Part shown: positions 22,926 to 34,838 of the stretch, one piece after another
How the letters are laid out: every line of letters starts with the position of its first letter
Numbering within the stretch: position 1 is the stretch's first letter
Assembly: GCA_029945375.1 (NCBI GenBank)
Contig: CM057060.1
Span: 2,356,001 to 2,420,000 of the forward strand
Direction: 5' to 3'
Origin: Agaricus subrufescens
Taxonomy: Eukaryota > Basidiomycota > Agaricomycetes > Agaricales > Agaricaceae
Length of the DNA stretch: 64,000 nucleotides
Notes under the pieces: generated by a model
Told to the model about the DNA's origin: nothing
What the model saw: only the letters and a program-made list of their open reading frames with translations
Databases searched by the model: none
Program-made: the position numbers and the translations under genes

Positions 22926-24466
22926 ATGGATAAGATCTTGGTTGCCTCCCTACCTCACCTGAGCGAGCCTCAAAAGGCTACACTTCGAAAAGGTTTGCCT
23001 GCCTTACTTCTGCTCGAATTTGCCAAATAACCCAAGTATCATTGATTCAAACAGGGAATGTAATAACAATTGCTGACCTTGTACTCACTCCCTCTCAAGA
23101 ACTCGCGAAGCGATGTCGAACTGAACCTTCGGAGATTGGCCAACTTATCAAGGATATTTGTTGTAATCGCGACGACTTGACTTTCCAATTTCAAACATTG
23201 GAGGATTCGGACCATGGTGGGACTGAACTGTTCTCCTTGGGAGACTCTGTCTTGGACGAAACCCTCTCTGGTGGTTTACGAACAGGAATGATCTGGGAGA
23301 TCGTTGGAGAAAGGTGTGTGTGTGTATGTGAATTCCTAGGTCTTTCAGAATGAAATACAGCGTGTTCCACCGCTAACAATACATGTCAACACAGTGCCGC
23401 TGGAAAGACTCAATTCGCACTCCAGCTATCGCTTTGCGTTCAACTAGATATATCTCAAGGTGGCTTAAACGGAGCCGCTTGTTATCTTACCACCTCGACA
23501 AAATTACAAACCACTCGTCTTCTACAAATCAAACAATCACGCGATTTCTCAAATACATCATTAGAAGACGTGCATACAATATCAACACCAACAGCAGATA
23601 TATTACTCAACATCCTCGAAAACCAACTCCCAACCTTCATCGAAACCATCTCTCAAAATCCTACCCGTAAACCAATCAAACTAGTCATCATCGACGCCCT
23701 AGCAGAACTTTTTCACCTAACAGATAAGGCAGCCGCTGCCTTTTTTATAGAACGTTCCAAACACTTAACTCGTATATCCGCTCTTCTTCATCAAATCGCT
23801 AACCATTATAACGTCGCCATCGTGGTTTTGAATGAAGTTGTAGACGCTTTCGATCGCGAGTGGACGGATGGTTTGGAGAAAAGTGAAAATGGATTGCTTT
23901 CATACTCTGGACAAGCCAAATGGTTTAACAGAGCTCATGGAGTATACGGAGAAGATACGAAAGAAGCTAGTCTCGGGCTTGGTTGGGCTAACCAAGTCAA
24001 TGCTAGAGTGATGCTCACGCGAACTAGGCGGAGGCGATATATCGAAGAAGAGGCTGAAGGAGGGACAGAAAAGCGATTAAAGGCAGGACACGATGAAACT
24101 CCGAAGTCGAGTAATGCAACGAGCGATGAAGAGCCCTTGTTGATACGCAGGATGACGGTTATATTCAACTCCGCGGGAGGTCCTAAATCATGCGATTACA
24201 TCGTTACCGCTGCAGGAGTTAAAGGCTTGGTTGGCGAGGGGACACCGGTCCAACCTCCGAGTGATACTCTCGGTGTCCATGCAGGGAACTCGTCTACCGT
24301 CCCTCCTGTCCCACCACACCAGATCCAGAACCTATCCCAGACGGTGATACCCAGTAGTCAAGAAGGAGAAGAGTACGACCATCTCTGGGAAGACGATGAA
24401 TTTCTTGAAAATATTGTTTGGGATGACATGGAGAGAACGTTGTCACAAGCCAAGCTAGCAGTTTAG
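22926..24466 (+). CDS. RAD57: RAD51 paralogue, RAD57/XRCC3-like recombination protein
   Basis: Three exons (22926-22992, 23055-23313, 23395-24466) give 465 residues. The protein assists RAD51 filament formation in homologous recombination. The N-terminal helix-hairpin region includes ITIADLVLTPSQELAKRC. The domain start is LGDSVLDETLSGGLRTGMIW. Walker A is GESAAGKTQF, completed across the second intron, which begins with a GT microsatellite. Walker B is KLVIIDALAELF. LSLCVQLDISQGGLNGAACY resembles XRCC3 LAVQFP..GGLEAGAVY. A long acidic C-terminal tail (EEYDHLWEDDEFLEN) goes beyond the ATPase core. RAD57 and XRCC3 are counterparts, so the symbol follows yeast usage. Confidence 0.9.
23314..23330 (+). 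repeat. Short GT repeat at the 5' end of RAD57 intron 2
   Basis: A run of GT units starts exactly at the donor site of the second RAD57 intron, so several overlapping GT dinucleotides could act as donor. Only the first keeps the Walker A motif in frame. Confidence 0.5.
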
Positions 24467-24628
24467 CGAATCCTGAAACCAGAGTATGCATAAAAATAGC
24501 CAAGGGGGGGGGGTCCGGTATGATATAGTTACATTATTCATTACCCTATCATAAATACTACTACTCGTTTGTTATCGTGATAAAAATTCGTGACAATGCG
24601 ACTTTCCCCAGCGAACCTTTTTTTTTTT

Positions 24629-25510
24629 TCAGAGTTTCTCTAGTGATTCCTGTTGTGAGTATACGTCGCTGGCTTTGTCTTCGTCGCTGGATTTGGAAGT
24701 GGAAGAGTGAACGAAGCAGACGACGGGTCGATCGGCCTGAGATCCGACAGTACTCGCAGTATCGCTGCTCGCGGGTTTTCGCCATGCCCAGTCTAAGTAT
24801 GCAACTGCGAGGCCCAGAATAGCTGTTTAGGCACTCATGTATGAATAATTGTCCCTTTCATAATAGACTTAGGGGTAGGTCACTCACAGAAACAAGCCGA
24901 TAGCATGGCCACTGCAATCGAGGCCCTCGCTACTGTGCGTGGGTTACCCAGCATCGCAAAATCATTGACGAGGGCCGTCCCATGTTGTTCACCATCCCGG
25001 ACCAAATTGAGTGTCGCCGAGGCTGATGACAGAGAAAAAGAGAGCGTCAATTTATGAGCATAGATGCACATATTGTGGCGATGAAAGGTTAACTGACCTA
25101 TGCCAACGACAGAGAGGAGCCCAAATGCGATGATATTCCGCGTATATGCGTGTTTACCGAGGGAAATGACCTTGTGGTACCAAAACGCGATGGGTACAAG
25201 GCATGCAAAGATATTGAAGCCCAACACGACGTATTGAAATACTAAAGAAATAATTAAGTCAGAAATGCGTAGACCCCGCCACAATTAATCAGGACTCACC
25301 CCCTCCACTACCAAAGGTTATCGCGAGAATCAGAATTGGGATTGAGGCGAGGTTTGTTATCGTAATGGCAGCTATTCAAGAGTGAATTAAGAGGTAATTG
25401 AGTGATAAATTATGGATTATTTTCGTAAGGAGATGATGTCAACAATTCGCATTAAATTGACACTTACTCAACAGGGCCGCTCTTATTAACCCGAGCGTCG
25501 TAGAGGCCAT
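24629..25510 (-). CDS. Small membrane protein with four predicted spans, unknown function
   Basis: About 210 residues in five exons. The start is MASTTLGLIRAALL. Hydrophobic segments are AITITNLASIPILILAITFG, YVVLGFNIFACLVPIAFWYH, NIIAFGLLSVVGIA and, across the last intron, SIAVAMLSACFSILGLAVAY. The tail is polar and Ser/Asp-rich (KSSDEDKASDVYSQQ), ending EKL plus TGA. The arrangement resembles MARVEL-type four-span proteins of fungi, but I do not recognise a family signature. All intron joins keep frame and remove stops, which supports coding. Confidence 0.78.
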
Positions 25511-25992
25511 GCTGTGGTGGTGGAAAGGCGGGTGGAAGGATGCTTGACAAGTGAGGGTCCGAGTTGGGGGAGGAGAACCGAGGTTTTAGGCGGCCTGTCG
25601 AGGATTAAATAGCGATGCCTGGGCGCCTTTTTGGAACGGTTCCGATATAGTTCAGTTAATAGCACGGACAATCATGCTATTACTACTGACAGTAGCCCCG
25701 AGTTCCGGCGGTCAATACTCATCATCCGCGGCTCATGATTAGCGACGAGAGGTGTTGTACAAATATATGAAGTGTCTTGGATCAAAGGTAGAATAAAATA
25801 CAAAACTAATACGAGAAAATCATCGAGATTGAGAAAGTAAAGAAAGGGTGAGGATATACGACGAGGGGAGAACCTGGACCCTGAGCCGTTAGAGTCACTG
25901 GATGAATGGACAGTGGGTGACATCTCACTCTAACCTTCGCGGATATCGATTATCGGGTTAATATATTCAAACATCGCGCAAGGTTCCTGAAT
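25511..25992. other. Intergenic stretch between the four-span protein and ATG8
   Basis: About 480 bp holding the promoter of the four-span protein gene and the 3' flank of ATG8. A minus-strand open frame at 25672-25923 has no recognisable domain and no splice partner. Confidence 0.4.
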
Positions 25993-26593
<601 letters not shown>

Positions 26594-26985
26594 TGTCGAC
26601 AAAGTAGGAGGGCGGTATGCAGTGAGAGCTGGGGAGAGTGGCAGCGGTCGGAGAAGAAGAGGGAGCGGAGGGCCAGACACGCGCGTTGGGCAGATGGGGC
26701 ACCACAACAGACGTCAACAAACCGCCTCGCCCAGAGCACACGCCTTATATAGCGCTGTTCCCCCTCGACGCCGGGATCTCGAGTCACCCTCATATCCTAA
26801 CAGCACTCGCGTCGCCACCCTCATTTCCGTCGCCGTCTCCGCAGCCACCACTCGCTTCGCCATGCCCATAAGCGGCCCGCGCGGCGGACATTCCATACGC
26901 GGTGGCAGTGATCCGTACTCCGGTCACGTGCTGCTACTCGACGTTTCCGCCACGTCCAGAAGGATCGTGTCCGACTCTCAACAGG
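26594..26985. other. Divergent promoter region, ATG8 / glucosidase I
   Basis: About 390 bp between two start codons facing apart. It contains a TATA-like element near 26746 that reads CTATATAAGG toward ATG8, and a CACGTG at 26925-26930 close to the glucosidase I start. Confidence 0.5.
26745..26753 (-). promoter_or_regulatory. TATA-box-like element of ATG8
   Basis: Read on the minus strand it is CTATATAAG, about 155 bp upstream of the ATG8 start codon. The orientation and sequence fit a TATA box; use by ATG8 is inferred from position. Confidence 0.45.
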
Positions 26986-29900
26986 ATGCGGCTCGCACTC
27001 CTCCTGCTCCTCTCGCCGGTCGCCTTGGCCTCAGGGGTCAACGACACCCTTCTATGGGGCCCCTATCGCCCGAACCTCTATTTCGGCCTCCGGCCGCGCC
27101 TGCCTCAGTCACTGATGACGGGGCTCATGTGGTTCGGAACACATGACTACAATGCTATCCAACGTTGGTTGCCGCCCAAATAGATCCCGTTTTCTTCTGC
27201 TCATAAAGCTCAATTGCTCAGAGATTCGTCATGCTTGCGAGCAAAGTGATAAACTGGACTCTTACACCTGGACGGAGTTTGATACTCGACAAGGCGGTGT
27301 CCAGGTGATCAAGGATAGCTTAAATAACGTAAAACTCACGACCGAGTTTCTCAAAATTGCAGGAGGTGATCATGGTGGTAGCTGGGCCGCCCGTATCAAG
27401 GGCGAACCCATTGATCCCTGTTTGTCTAAACTACTAATTCCTTTACACGTTACGCTAACCATATATTTAGCGAGGCCATCTCAAATATCCACTATATTCT
27501 ATTTTGGTCTTGAAGGACTAGGTGGGTTAGAGATGGAGACCGAGGAGGATGATAATGTAGGTCGCTCGAAGAATCGAGACAGTCACTGCCTAACCATTGT
27601 TCAAGGGCATCGACGGACCTGTCAGGCTCAGTGGCAGTACTCCAGACCTCGATGACTTCACACTCAGAATCACCGATGGTAATGTTCTCATTGCAGGACT
27701 GTCAGGATGATGCTAAAGGAGCTCGTGACCAGATGCCGACAACCAGGCTGTGACATCTGGTCCTCACGCAGAAGACTTCGAGGATAGAATCGGCAAGACA
27801 CACTTTGTCGGACGTCGATTGCAGCCTGGGGAGGTGTGGCAAGCAAAAGGTGTGTCTGCTTTCTTTCCACACTTTCATTTACTGAGCACACGCAAAGAAC
27901 ACATCTTAAAGGCGATAGTCGAGCGTGCCAAAGAGGCTGTCGGCCCCTACAGTGCACCTGAGGTAGGACTGCCTCACTCGTCCTTGGTCTTCCAATTGCC
28001 AAATGACGTCTACACTGGAAGCAATTTATTTGCGTACCAGAAGTCGTTTGATGGTCCCTTCAAGTTTGATATATTCTATGAGAGTGCCAGTGCCAAACAG
28101 AAATTGAGCTGTACGTCTTTCTTCAAGGCTGTGTGGATCGTTTCTGAACAATGTCATAGCTACGACTCTTGATCAGGGAATTTCTGCCCTTACTGAAGCT
28201 TATAAAACAAGGTTCAAAGATGTATTCCCATACCCCAAGGATTTCCCCACTGAAGATAAAAACGGGCTCGAAGAATTTTCCAGGGCTGTGACTTCCAACT
28301 TATTCGGTGGTGTTGGATACTTTTATGGCAATTCGGTCGTTAACAAAAAGTTTTCCTACGAGTGGGACGAAGAAGAGGACAGTGCTGTTGAGAACGATGG
28401 AGGCGAGACGGGTGCGAAGCTAACAGAGCCCAAGGCATTATTGACTGCGACCCCCAGTCGCAGTTTCTTCCCGAGAGGTTTCTACTGGTATGTATTCTTG
28501 GAAACGCAACTCCATTAGAAGCCTGTACTGAGTATCGCGTAGGGATGAAGGTTTCCACCTTCTCCACATTGGACAATGGGATAATGATTTCAGGCATGTT
28601 TCTTTTCTTAGACCCTCATATTAGTTTCTTACCGTCTTCCCCGGCAGTCTAGAGATCTTGAAATCTTGGATAAACCTCATTGATGATAACGGCTGGGTTG
28701 CCCGTGAGCAAATACTCGGCGATGAAGCCCGAAGCAAGGTTCCAGCAGAATTTCTAACTCAGGTTCCGAATTATGCCAACCCCCCTACATTAACGATGGC
28801 TGTCACCGCGTTTATTAAACGCCTCAATGCAGTCTCAAGAAAAGGGGAGCTTTCGAACGAAGATTTGGGGATGGGTCATGAGATGGGTACAGCACAGGGT
28901 GTTTTTGCGGCAGGTGGTTCTGCGAAAATGGCTGTTGAAAGTCGATACTTGAATGATCCAGATCTCGCCCTTTCCTTCCTCAGGTCGATCTACAATCCTC
29001 TCAAGAGGCATTATGACTGGTTTAGACGTACTCAAAGAGGCCAAATCAAACAGTATGGCAGGAAAGCTAGGTCGCGCACAGAAGCGTATAGGTGGCGCGG
29101 AAGGTCGGAAATGCATGTTTTAACAAGTGGCATGGATGATTACCCCCGGGGTCCTCCTCATGCGGGAGAATTGCATCTAGATTTGGTTTCTTGGATGGCA
29201 TTTTTCACGAGAACGATGCGAGATATCGCAGAGTTTGTTGGTGAGACGGAGGATGCGATTACATATGTAGAAATCGAGAAGGCTATTTTGAACAATATTG
29301 AAGGTGAGCTCTTAGCGCGCTCTGTAAACGTTTGTTGTCTAGGGAGGCTGACAGGGTATTTCTCAAGATTTACACTGGAACGAAGAACGCCAAATGTATT
29401 GTGATGCCAATATAGATGAGGATGGTGAGGCGAGATTGCTACACTGCTGTGATTTTGCTAATCTATATATTCAGACGAGTCATATCATGTCTGCCACATG
29501 GGATACCTCTCTCTATTCCCCTTCCTTCTTGAGTTACTCCCACCCGATTCTCCTCATCTCGGCGCTATCCTTGATGTTCTCATCGACCCTGACCAACTAT
29601 GGTCCCAATATGGTCTGCGCAGTCTGTCGAAGTCGCACCCCGAATTTGGACAGGGCGAAAACTATTGGAAAGGTCCGATTTGGGTTCAAATGAACTACCT
29701 TGCTTTGCGGGCTTTGCATAACGTGAGCTTAGGGTGATTGATGAAACAGGAACTCGATGACTGAAGGTTTTTTTATCTCCGGTTCTAGACCTACGCGGCG
29801 CAAGAAGGGCCATACCAGCAGAAAGCGAAAGACATCTACAATGATCTACGGAAAAATATTGTTAACAATGTTGTAAAGGTTCGCCCTTCAGGACTGTAAA

Positions 29901-30169
29901 TTCAGTTGACCGGGTTCTCATGGGGTTTTGGTCGCAGGAATATCAACGTACGGGATATGCTTGGGAACAATACGATGAGGTTACTGGAGAGGGTAAACGG
30001 AGGTAAGTCACATGTAGTTAGGGTCGTTTCGCAAGCTGACGTGGGTGGCAGCCATCCATTCACGGGCTGGACCTCGCTAACTTCACTCAGTATGTCGAAT
30101 GTTTTTTTGTATTGCCGTGTATGACGCTGATGGGACGCACGTTTTTCAGTCCTTGCTGAGAAATACTAA
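26986..30169 (+). CDS. CWH41: Mannosyl-oligosaccharide glucosidase I (GH63)
   Basis: An ER enzyme that removes the outermost glucose from N-linked Glc3Man9GlcNAc2. The N-terminus MRLALLLLLSPVALASG is a signal peptide or anchor. Landmarks are LLWGPYRPNLYFGLRPRLP, TGLMWFGTHDYNAIQQIRHA (across intron 1), [70 protein letters not shown], the C-terminal catalytic barrel with GQGENYWKGPIWVQMNYLAL, and HPFTGWTSLTSLILAEKY at the end. One intron (28594-28647) uses a GC donor to join QWDNDF to SLEILKSW. About ten introns in all. Length and motif order match the family, and I see no disruption. Confidence 0.93.
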
Positions 30170-30873
30170 CTAGTCGCGTGACGGCGTGTTTAAGAGGGCT
30201 AGTGCCTACTCTAATGCTAGCCATGTTCAGAGATCTTTCATGAATTGCGGGGGACCGAAGGACTTCTGAGAGGTTCCGTATTTTCTGATGCTGTGGAATA
30301 GATGATCTGGCTTTCCTCTTATTGAACTAGGCTGTCGGGAATGCTATCACCCTCGTTAGTTGCACGTGGTGGGGTCTTTTGAGCTCATCCAGTCGTTTAT
30401 GTAGATTAATGAGTGAACGAGGCGTGCTGCTATTTGAGGGTGCTTGTAAGCTTCCTTTAAATAGCATGCGAGGAGTATGGGCGGCGTGCGGGATTACGAC
30501 ATGGCATTTTTGCGAACAATCTTGCCGGGAATGATCTGGCGTGCAACTGTTGACATGATGGATTTGCTAGCAATGCATGCGAGGCAGGGTCTTGGGCGAG
30601 ACAGAGTGGTCCGCCGCTGGGCTTCGAGAGGTCCTGCGAGTCGTGCGAGCGCCGGGCAGGGTCCAGGAAGAACGCTGGATGTGGAAAAAAAACATAAGAA
30701 CGAGGATGTGGCGTGCTGGGCGAGTCAGAGTTCTCACGTCAGCCCCGGACGAACAACGAGCGGGACTGAGTTGGGTCTTCTCACTTTTGGCCGCGAGTCC
30801 CTGCCCTGCTTTCCACGCTGGCCAACTCTAGTCCTTTCTTCCCCATCACCACCAGTGCCTCCCTGGACATAGC
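30170..30873. other. Intergenic stretch between glucosidase I and the F-box gene
   Basis: About 700 bp. A plus-strand open frame at 30477-30872 ends just before the F-box start and looks like chance: Arg-rich, no domain. The last 80 bp are pyrimidine-rich and probably the F-box gene 5' leader. Confidence 0.4.
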
Positions 30874-32463
30874 ATGGGCGCCCCGCCCTCCATCCGGGAC
30901 GACGGTGCCCTCGCTCGCCTCCCTGACCAGGTTCTCGAGAACGTCTTTGGTCGTCTGAAGCCCTGGGAGCTGCTCTGTCTCGCTCGCATCTCAGAGCGTA
31001 TCCAGCGTATATCCCTGGCTATCTATTACGACCGTAGAGGCGTTGACGTCTCGCCCACAGGCATGATCGACATCACCAGGGAGGAAGACTACGATCTCCT
31101 AGCCATTCTCCGCATCACCACCTTTTTCACTAGGACAGGCCACATCTCCGTCGTCTTCGTCTTTCCAAAATGGAATTTCATGGAGAATATTAGGAACTTT
31201 ACCCTCATACTGAGAAGACTCGTCTCCGTGGATATGATCACTCTCAAGTTTCGCTTTGACCCAGAGACGCGTATAAGTGAAGAGGAAAAGCCCGCGTTTC
31301 TGGCCGCGGAAGGCAGGTCGTCGAGATATAAGGGCTTGTCAAAGGAACTTCAGGCCTTGTTTTCTGCTGTGTTTCGCGTTGCCGGTGTGGTACGCATACT
31401 GGAGTCGGACAAATTGTTGATACTGGTTGGAGGAGATCTCCATAGCAATTCCCTGGCTCTCACCCGCTTTCGCATCAATGGACCTCCTGTGATTAGCAAA
31501 GTGGCTGCCAAAATTGGTATGAAAAAACTTGCCAAGTTTACTGCTGGCAAGAAACACAAGGAAGAGACCGAACATCCTCTCCCTCACTCGTCGTCCGTCG
31601 TCACTCTTGACATTCACCTATCGCTTCTTCTTGTCCCATCTTTCCTTTCCTGGACCATCAGTTCTCTCAACTATCAATCTCAACTTAAACATCTATCATT
31701 TACAACTTCATCGAATGATCGCATCCATTGGGATCCGCTTCTATACCATCTTTATATCCCCTCCCTGGAACAGCTTACTCTGTGTAGTAATTCCTGCACC
31801 CTAGTGGACCTCGCTAAATTTGTCAAAAGACATGTGCAGCTATCGAAACTTGACATTCGGGACTTTACATCATTGCCAACAGAGTTTCCCAAGTCGGCGA
31901 GCCTTGCTTTCAAGCATCTGCGTTGTTTAGTCGCCTCCTACGACTTTCTCGGTGCCTTTCTCCAATACCCCGCCGATGCTACTCCCTCTCTCGAGCAAGT
32001 TCATATTGCAGCCTCAGCGACCGAAGGCCATGCTTTTGATCTTGCACACATATGGCATACACTGGCTCCAGTGGAGGAGAGGCTTCAAAGTATCAACGTT
32101 GTAGGATTCTGTATGACGTATGAGGCTGGTGAATCGCCGTTTGGTAACATTCTAGGGAACGAGACGTTCATGTGTCAAATACAGACACTAACCCTGCGTC
32201 TCAAAGCCGATTTGGAGAGTCAAATAATAGAGCAATTAACCGATTGGATCATGTCGTTTCCGAATCTACAAGAACTCAAAGTCGAATCAGTATACCCATA
32301 TCGATACCCAGTTCGGACCCCCGTTTCAAGAAAGGCAGTGGCGGAGGAGGAGGAGAAGCAGAAGATTAAAGATGAGTTGGCGAAGGAGTTGACAAAGAAA
32401 TTGACTGCTATGGAAAAACTGGGGTCCTGCGAAATATTTGGTGAAAATTACTCGTTGGAGTAA
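30874..32463 (+). CDS. F-box domain protein
   Basis: A single uninterrupted frame of 529 codons. An F-box is visible near residues 14-60: LARLPDQVLENVFGRLKPWE, then LLCLARISERIQRISLAIYY. F-box proteins usually link SKP1-cullin ubiquitin ligases to substrates. The rest has scattered leucine-rich segments (LKHLSFTTSS, LEQLTLCSNSC, SKLDIRDFTSL) without a strict repeat, typical of the expanded F-box families of agarics, and a Lys/Glu-rich helix close to the C-terminus. The substrate is unknown. No introns, unlike nearly all neighbours. Confidence 0.85.
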   Translation: MGAPPSIRDDGALARLPDQVLENVFGRLKPWELLCLARISERIQRISLAIYYDRRGVDVSPTGMIDITREEDYDLLAILRITTFFTRTGHISVVFVFPKWNFMENIRNFTLILRRLVSVDMITLKFRFDPETRISEEEKPAFLAAEGRSSRYKGLSKELQALFSAVFRVAGVVRILESDKLLILVGGDLHSNSLALTRFRINGPPVISKVAAKIGMKKLAKFTAGKKHKEETEHPLPHSSSVVTLDIHLSLLLVPSFLSWTISSLNYQSQLKHLSFTTSSNDRIHWDPLLYHLYIPSLEQLTLCSNSCTLVDLAKFVKRHVQLSKLDIRDFTSLPTEFPKSASLAFKHLRCLVASYDFLGAFLQYPADATPSLEQVHIAASATEGHAFDLAHIWHTLAPVEERLQSINVVGFCMTYEAGESPFGNILGNETFMCQIQTLTLRLKADLESQIIEQLTDWIMSFPNLQELKVESVYPYRYPVRTPVSRKAVAEEEEKQKIKDELAKELTKKLTAMEKLGSCEIFGENYSLE

Positions 32464-33660
32464 AATTTATTTGCCCTGCAGAGGAGAGGGTGCTTGGGAT
32501 GCCTAAAGGTGCCAGCTAAGGGAATCCCGGCATATGAATTCGAATGCGGATGTACATCCGGCCAATAGTCACCTTGTTGTCCTGTGACTTTTTTTTGACT
32601 GATATTGTTGTTTTCATTGCTTTGTTTTTTTTGTTTTTTTTTTGGGCTTTCGTGTTGTTGTCTGTCTGAATTCCTGGGTCTTTTTTTTCTGGATTTATTT
32701 GAGGTCTCATCCACTGGGGTTATTTGGGTTTATGATACTTTTTTCTTCTTTTCTCTGGGGTTTTATGGTGCTCTCGTTACAGTATATCGTCTCTTATTCT
32801 ATTTTTTTTTTGGGTGATTGTAGATGCTAGAGCTAGAGTAGCCTTTCAGCCTATAGGCTGCTTTGTTTTGTTGCTTGAAGTGGATGGGGCGTATTTTCTA
32901 TAGGATCGGCGTAAATCGTATGTTACTTTGTGCGGACTAGATTGTCTTAACGAGGTATTCGGAAATTTGAGTTATTTCCAACGTGCGCAGGGATAGCTGG
33001 TCGATCACATCAAGGGACAAAACTTCCTCGGGTCCAAATGTTTTTTTTATTCGTCGTTGAGGAAATCAAATAACTTGGCGTAGCTTACTGCAACACCCCG
33101 CGTATCGACGTTGTCGAGTACACACCACTACTGATTTCACCCATCCCCACGCTCACCTCGCTCGATCATTCCTTTTTACCCTTGATTTTTCGATCCAATA
33201 AGCGACAATGATATTCAAAAGTAAAAATAGACAACAAACTCGGGATATCTAGCCTATGAGCGGAGTAAATTAACAGTACCGGTAGTTCCGTTACTGCTAC
33301 GGCTATCAGAATTTGCATAAATGAAAGCATGTGCGACATTGAAAAAAAATAACTTTACCGTCGGTGGCAAAGTGCGCTATATCCGCCGCGAGATCCCGAG
33401 GGCTACATGGTCCTGTTTGATGCTCGATAATCCGGCTTTTTGCAAACTTGCCGGACGTGCTAGCCAACGCTTCGGAAGTCCGTTGTCCGTATAAATTAGA
33501 AAGGGTCGCTAGACACTCCTCTCTCCATCTTCTCTCCGTGTTACTAAGTGCGACTAGACTCGTAAAGTAGGTCGTCCTGCATTTATTGGTCTTGGGCGTC
33601 GGGAAGAGAACCGCTGGGCAGAACATAGCTGATTTGAGGCTCGGAGAGAAGGTATAGAGG
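32464..33660. other. Intergenic stretch between the F-box gene and SPC24
   Basis: About 1.2 kb between two convergent genes. The left half holds several long T runs (32588-32812) just past the F-box stop codon. A minus-strand open frame at 33306-33743 enters SPC24 in another frame and is not supported. Confidence 0.4.
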
Positions 33661-34477
33661 TCATGAGCTGGCGATGTCCCATAGCTTCTGAACATCTTTA
33701 AAAGTTGGTCGATTTTTTGTTGGCAAATCAACAGCGTGAACATCTCCAGATTGCGAACCTAGCAAAAACGAGATAATGTTGTTGATTGAAGGATGATGAC
33801 GACATGATTCGGACTTACGAATGAGCATCTTGGTTACATGTCCATTTCTATCTTGTACAGGCTCGAAACCCAACGCTTTGTAGACGTCCAGCCGTAACCT
33901 GCAATCACAGCACTCTTTAACATAGCTCACGCAGACACTAAATTGAACAACATACGCATCACCATCCATTTCCTTCTCATGTTCTGTAGCTGGATCATAT
34001 TCCTCTAATTTCCTAGCTTCTTCCTTAAGAGCAGCAAGCTCAACCTCTTTCCTCCCAATCTCACCCTCCATATCCTGTATATTCTTGATAAGGGAAAATT
34101 TAGTGCCATCATATTCGTTGAGCGTAGCAGCGTGAGCCTGTGCCGAAGGAACAGAACTTGGGCGCGTAGAAGCAGCCCGAGCAGCCTCAAGTGCCTTAGC
34201 CAGGACTTTTGATGCGATAAATCAGTGCGTTTGTCGTCGAGACATAATATCAGTTAACAAACCTTTGAGAGCTGCATGCGCCTCTTCAACTTCTTTCTTT
34301 CTTTTGGCTTCAGAGGCCGTAACGGTTTGTTCAACAGCGACGATCGTAAGATAGTCTTCTTCAGGGTCAATGATAGGGCGCATGTCCCGGATGGCTTTGC
34401 TACATAGTAAACGGTCGATAAGGGTCAGGAGGAGAGATACGTTGACCTTACATGGCTTCTTGCACGTCGATGGACAT
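33661..34477 (-). CDS. SPC24: Kinetochore protein SPC24 (NDC80 complex)
   Basis: About 200 residues in five exons. SPC24 pairs with SPC25 to anchor the NDC80 complex to the inner kinetochore. The start MSIDVQEA joins IKAIRDMRPIIDPEEDYLTI across intron 1. A long coiled coil follows (EAKRKKEVEEAHAALKG, then DMEGEIGRKEVELAALKEEA). The C-terminal globular RWD-like domain has LRLDVYKALGFEPVQDRNGH, then GDVHAVDLP and FKDVQKLWDIASS before the stop. The short coiled coil plus small globular domain, in that order, is the SPC24 layout. Confidence 0.88.
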
Positions 34478-34838
34478 TTCGTTCGATGACAGGAGGAGAC
34501 AAACTGAGAAGTCAGGTGATCGAGCGCGTCGCGTCGCGTCTTGATAATTGTCCGTATAGATTGGGTGGGAAACATTATCGGTTTCCGGTGTGGTTAATGC
34601 GTCGGTCAGGAATTGGCCCATTGTGGTACAGCATGCCTCCTTCGTTAGTCGACTTTCTATCCGCCAATGTGATATATTCAAAAATCCGCATCACTAAAAT
34701 ATAATTAACGACAATGGTAATGCTACAACCGGTCCAGTCGGTCCCTGCTTGGTCAGTACTCTATCTATGCATCAATTGTGTCTACCCAACAACCACATTA
34801 GTATCATACAAGTAGCATGAGATTCGCAAACAGGAGAG
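34478..34838. other. Promoter region of SPC24 and 3' flank of the CAF-1 subunit gene
   Basis: About 360 bp with no gene. It holds three tandem CGCGT units at 34525-34539 (ACGCG on the gene strand). Confidence 0.4.
34525..34539 (-). promoter_or_regulatory. Tandem MluI-box-like cores upstream of SPC24
   Basis: Three directly repeated ACGCG cores with a 5-bp period, 48-62 bp upstream of the SPC24 start codon. ACGCG is the core of the MBF-bound cell-cycle box in yeasts. The role is inferred. Confidence 0.4.

Noticed and set aside
30477..30872. Plus-strand open frame of 131 codons upstream of the F-box gene
   Set aside because: Arg/Gly/Ser-rich without domain, ends in the probable 5' leader of the F-box gene.
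33306..33743. Minus-strand open frame of 145 codons overlapping SPC24
   Set aside because: Its upstream half reads SPC24 coding sequence in the wrong frame. The true SPC24 stop is at 33661.
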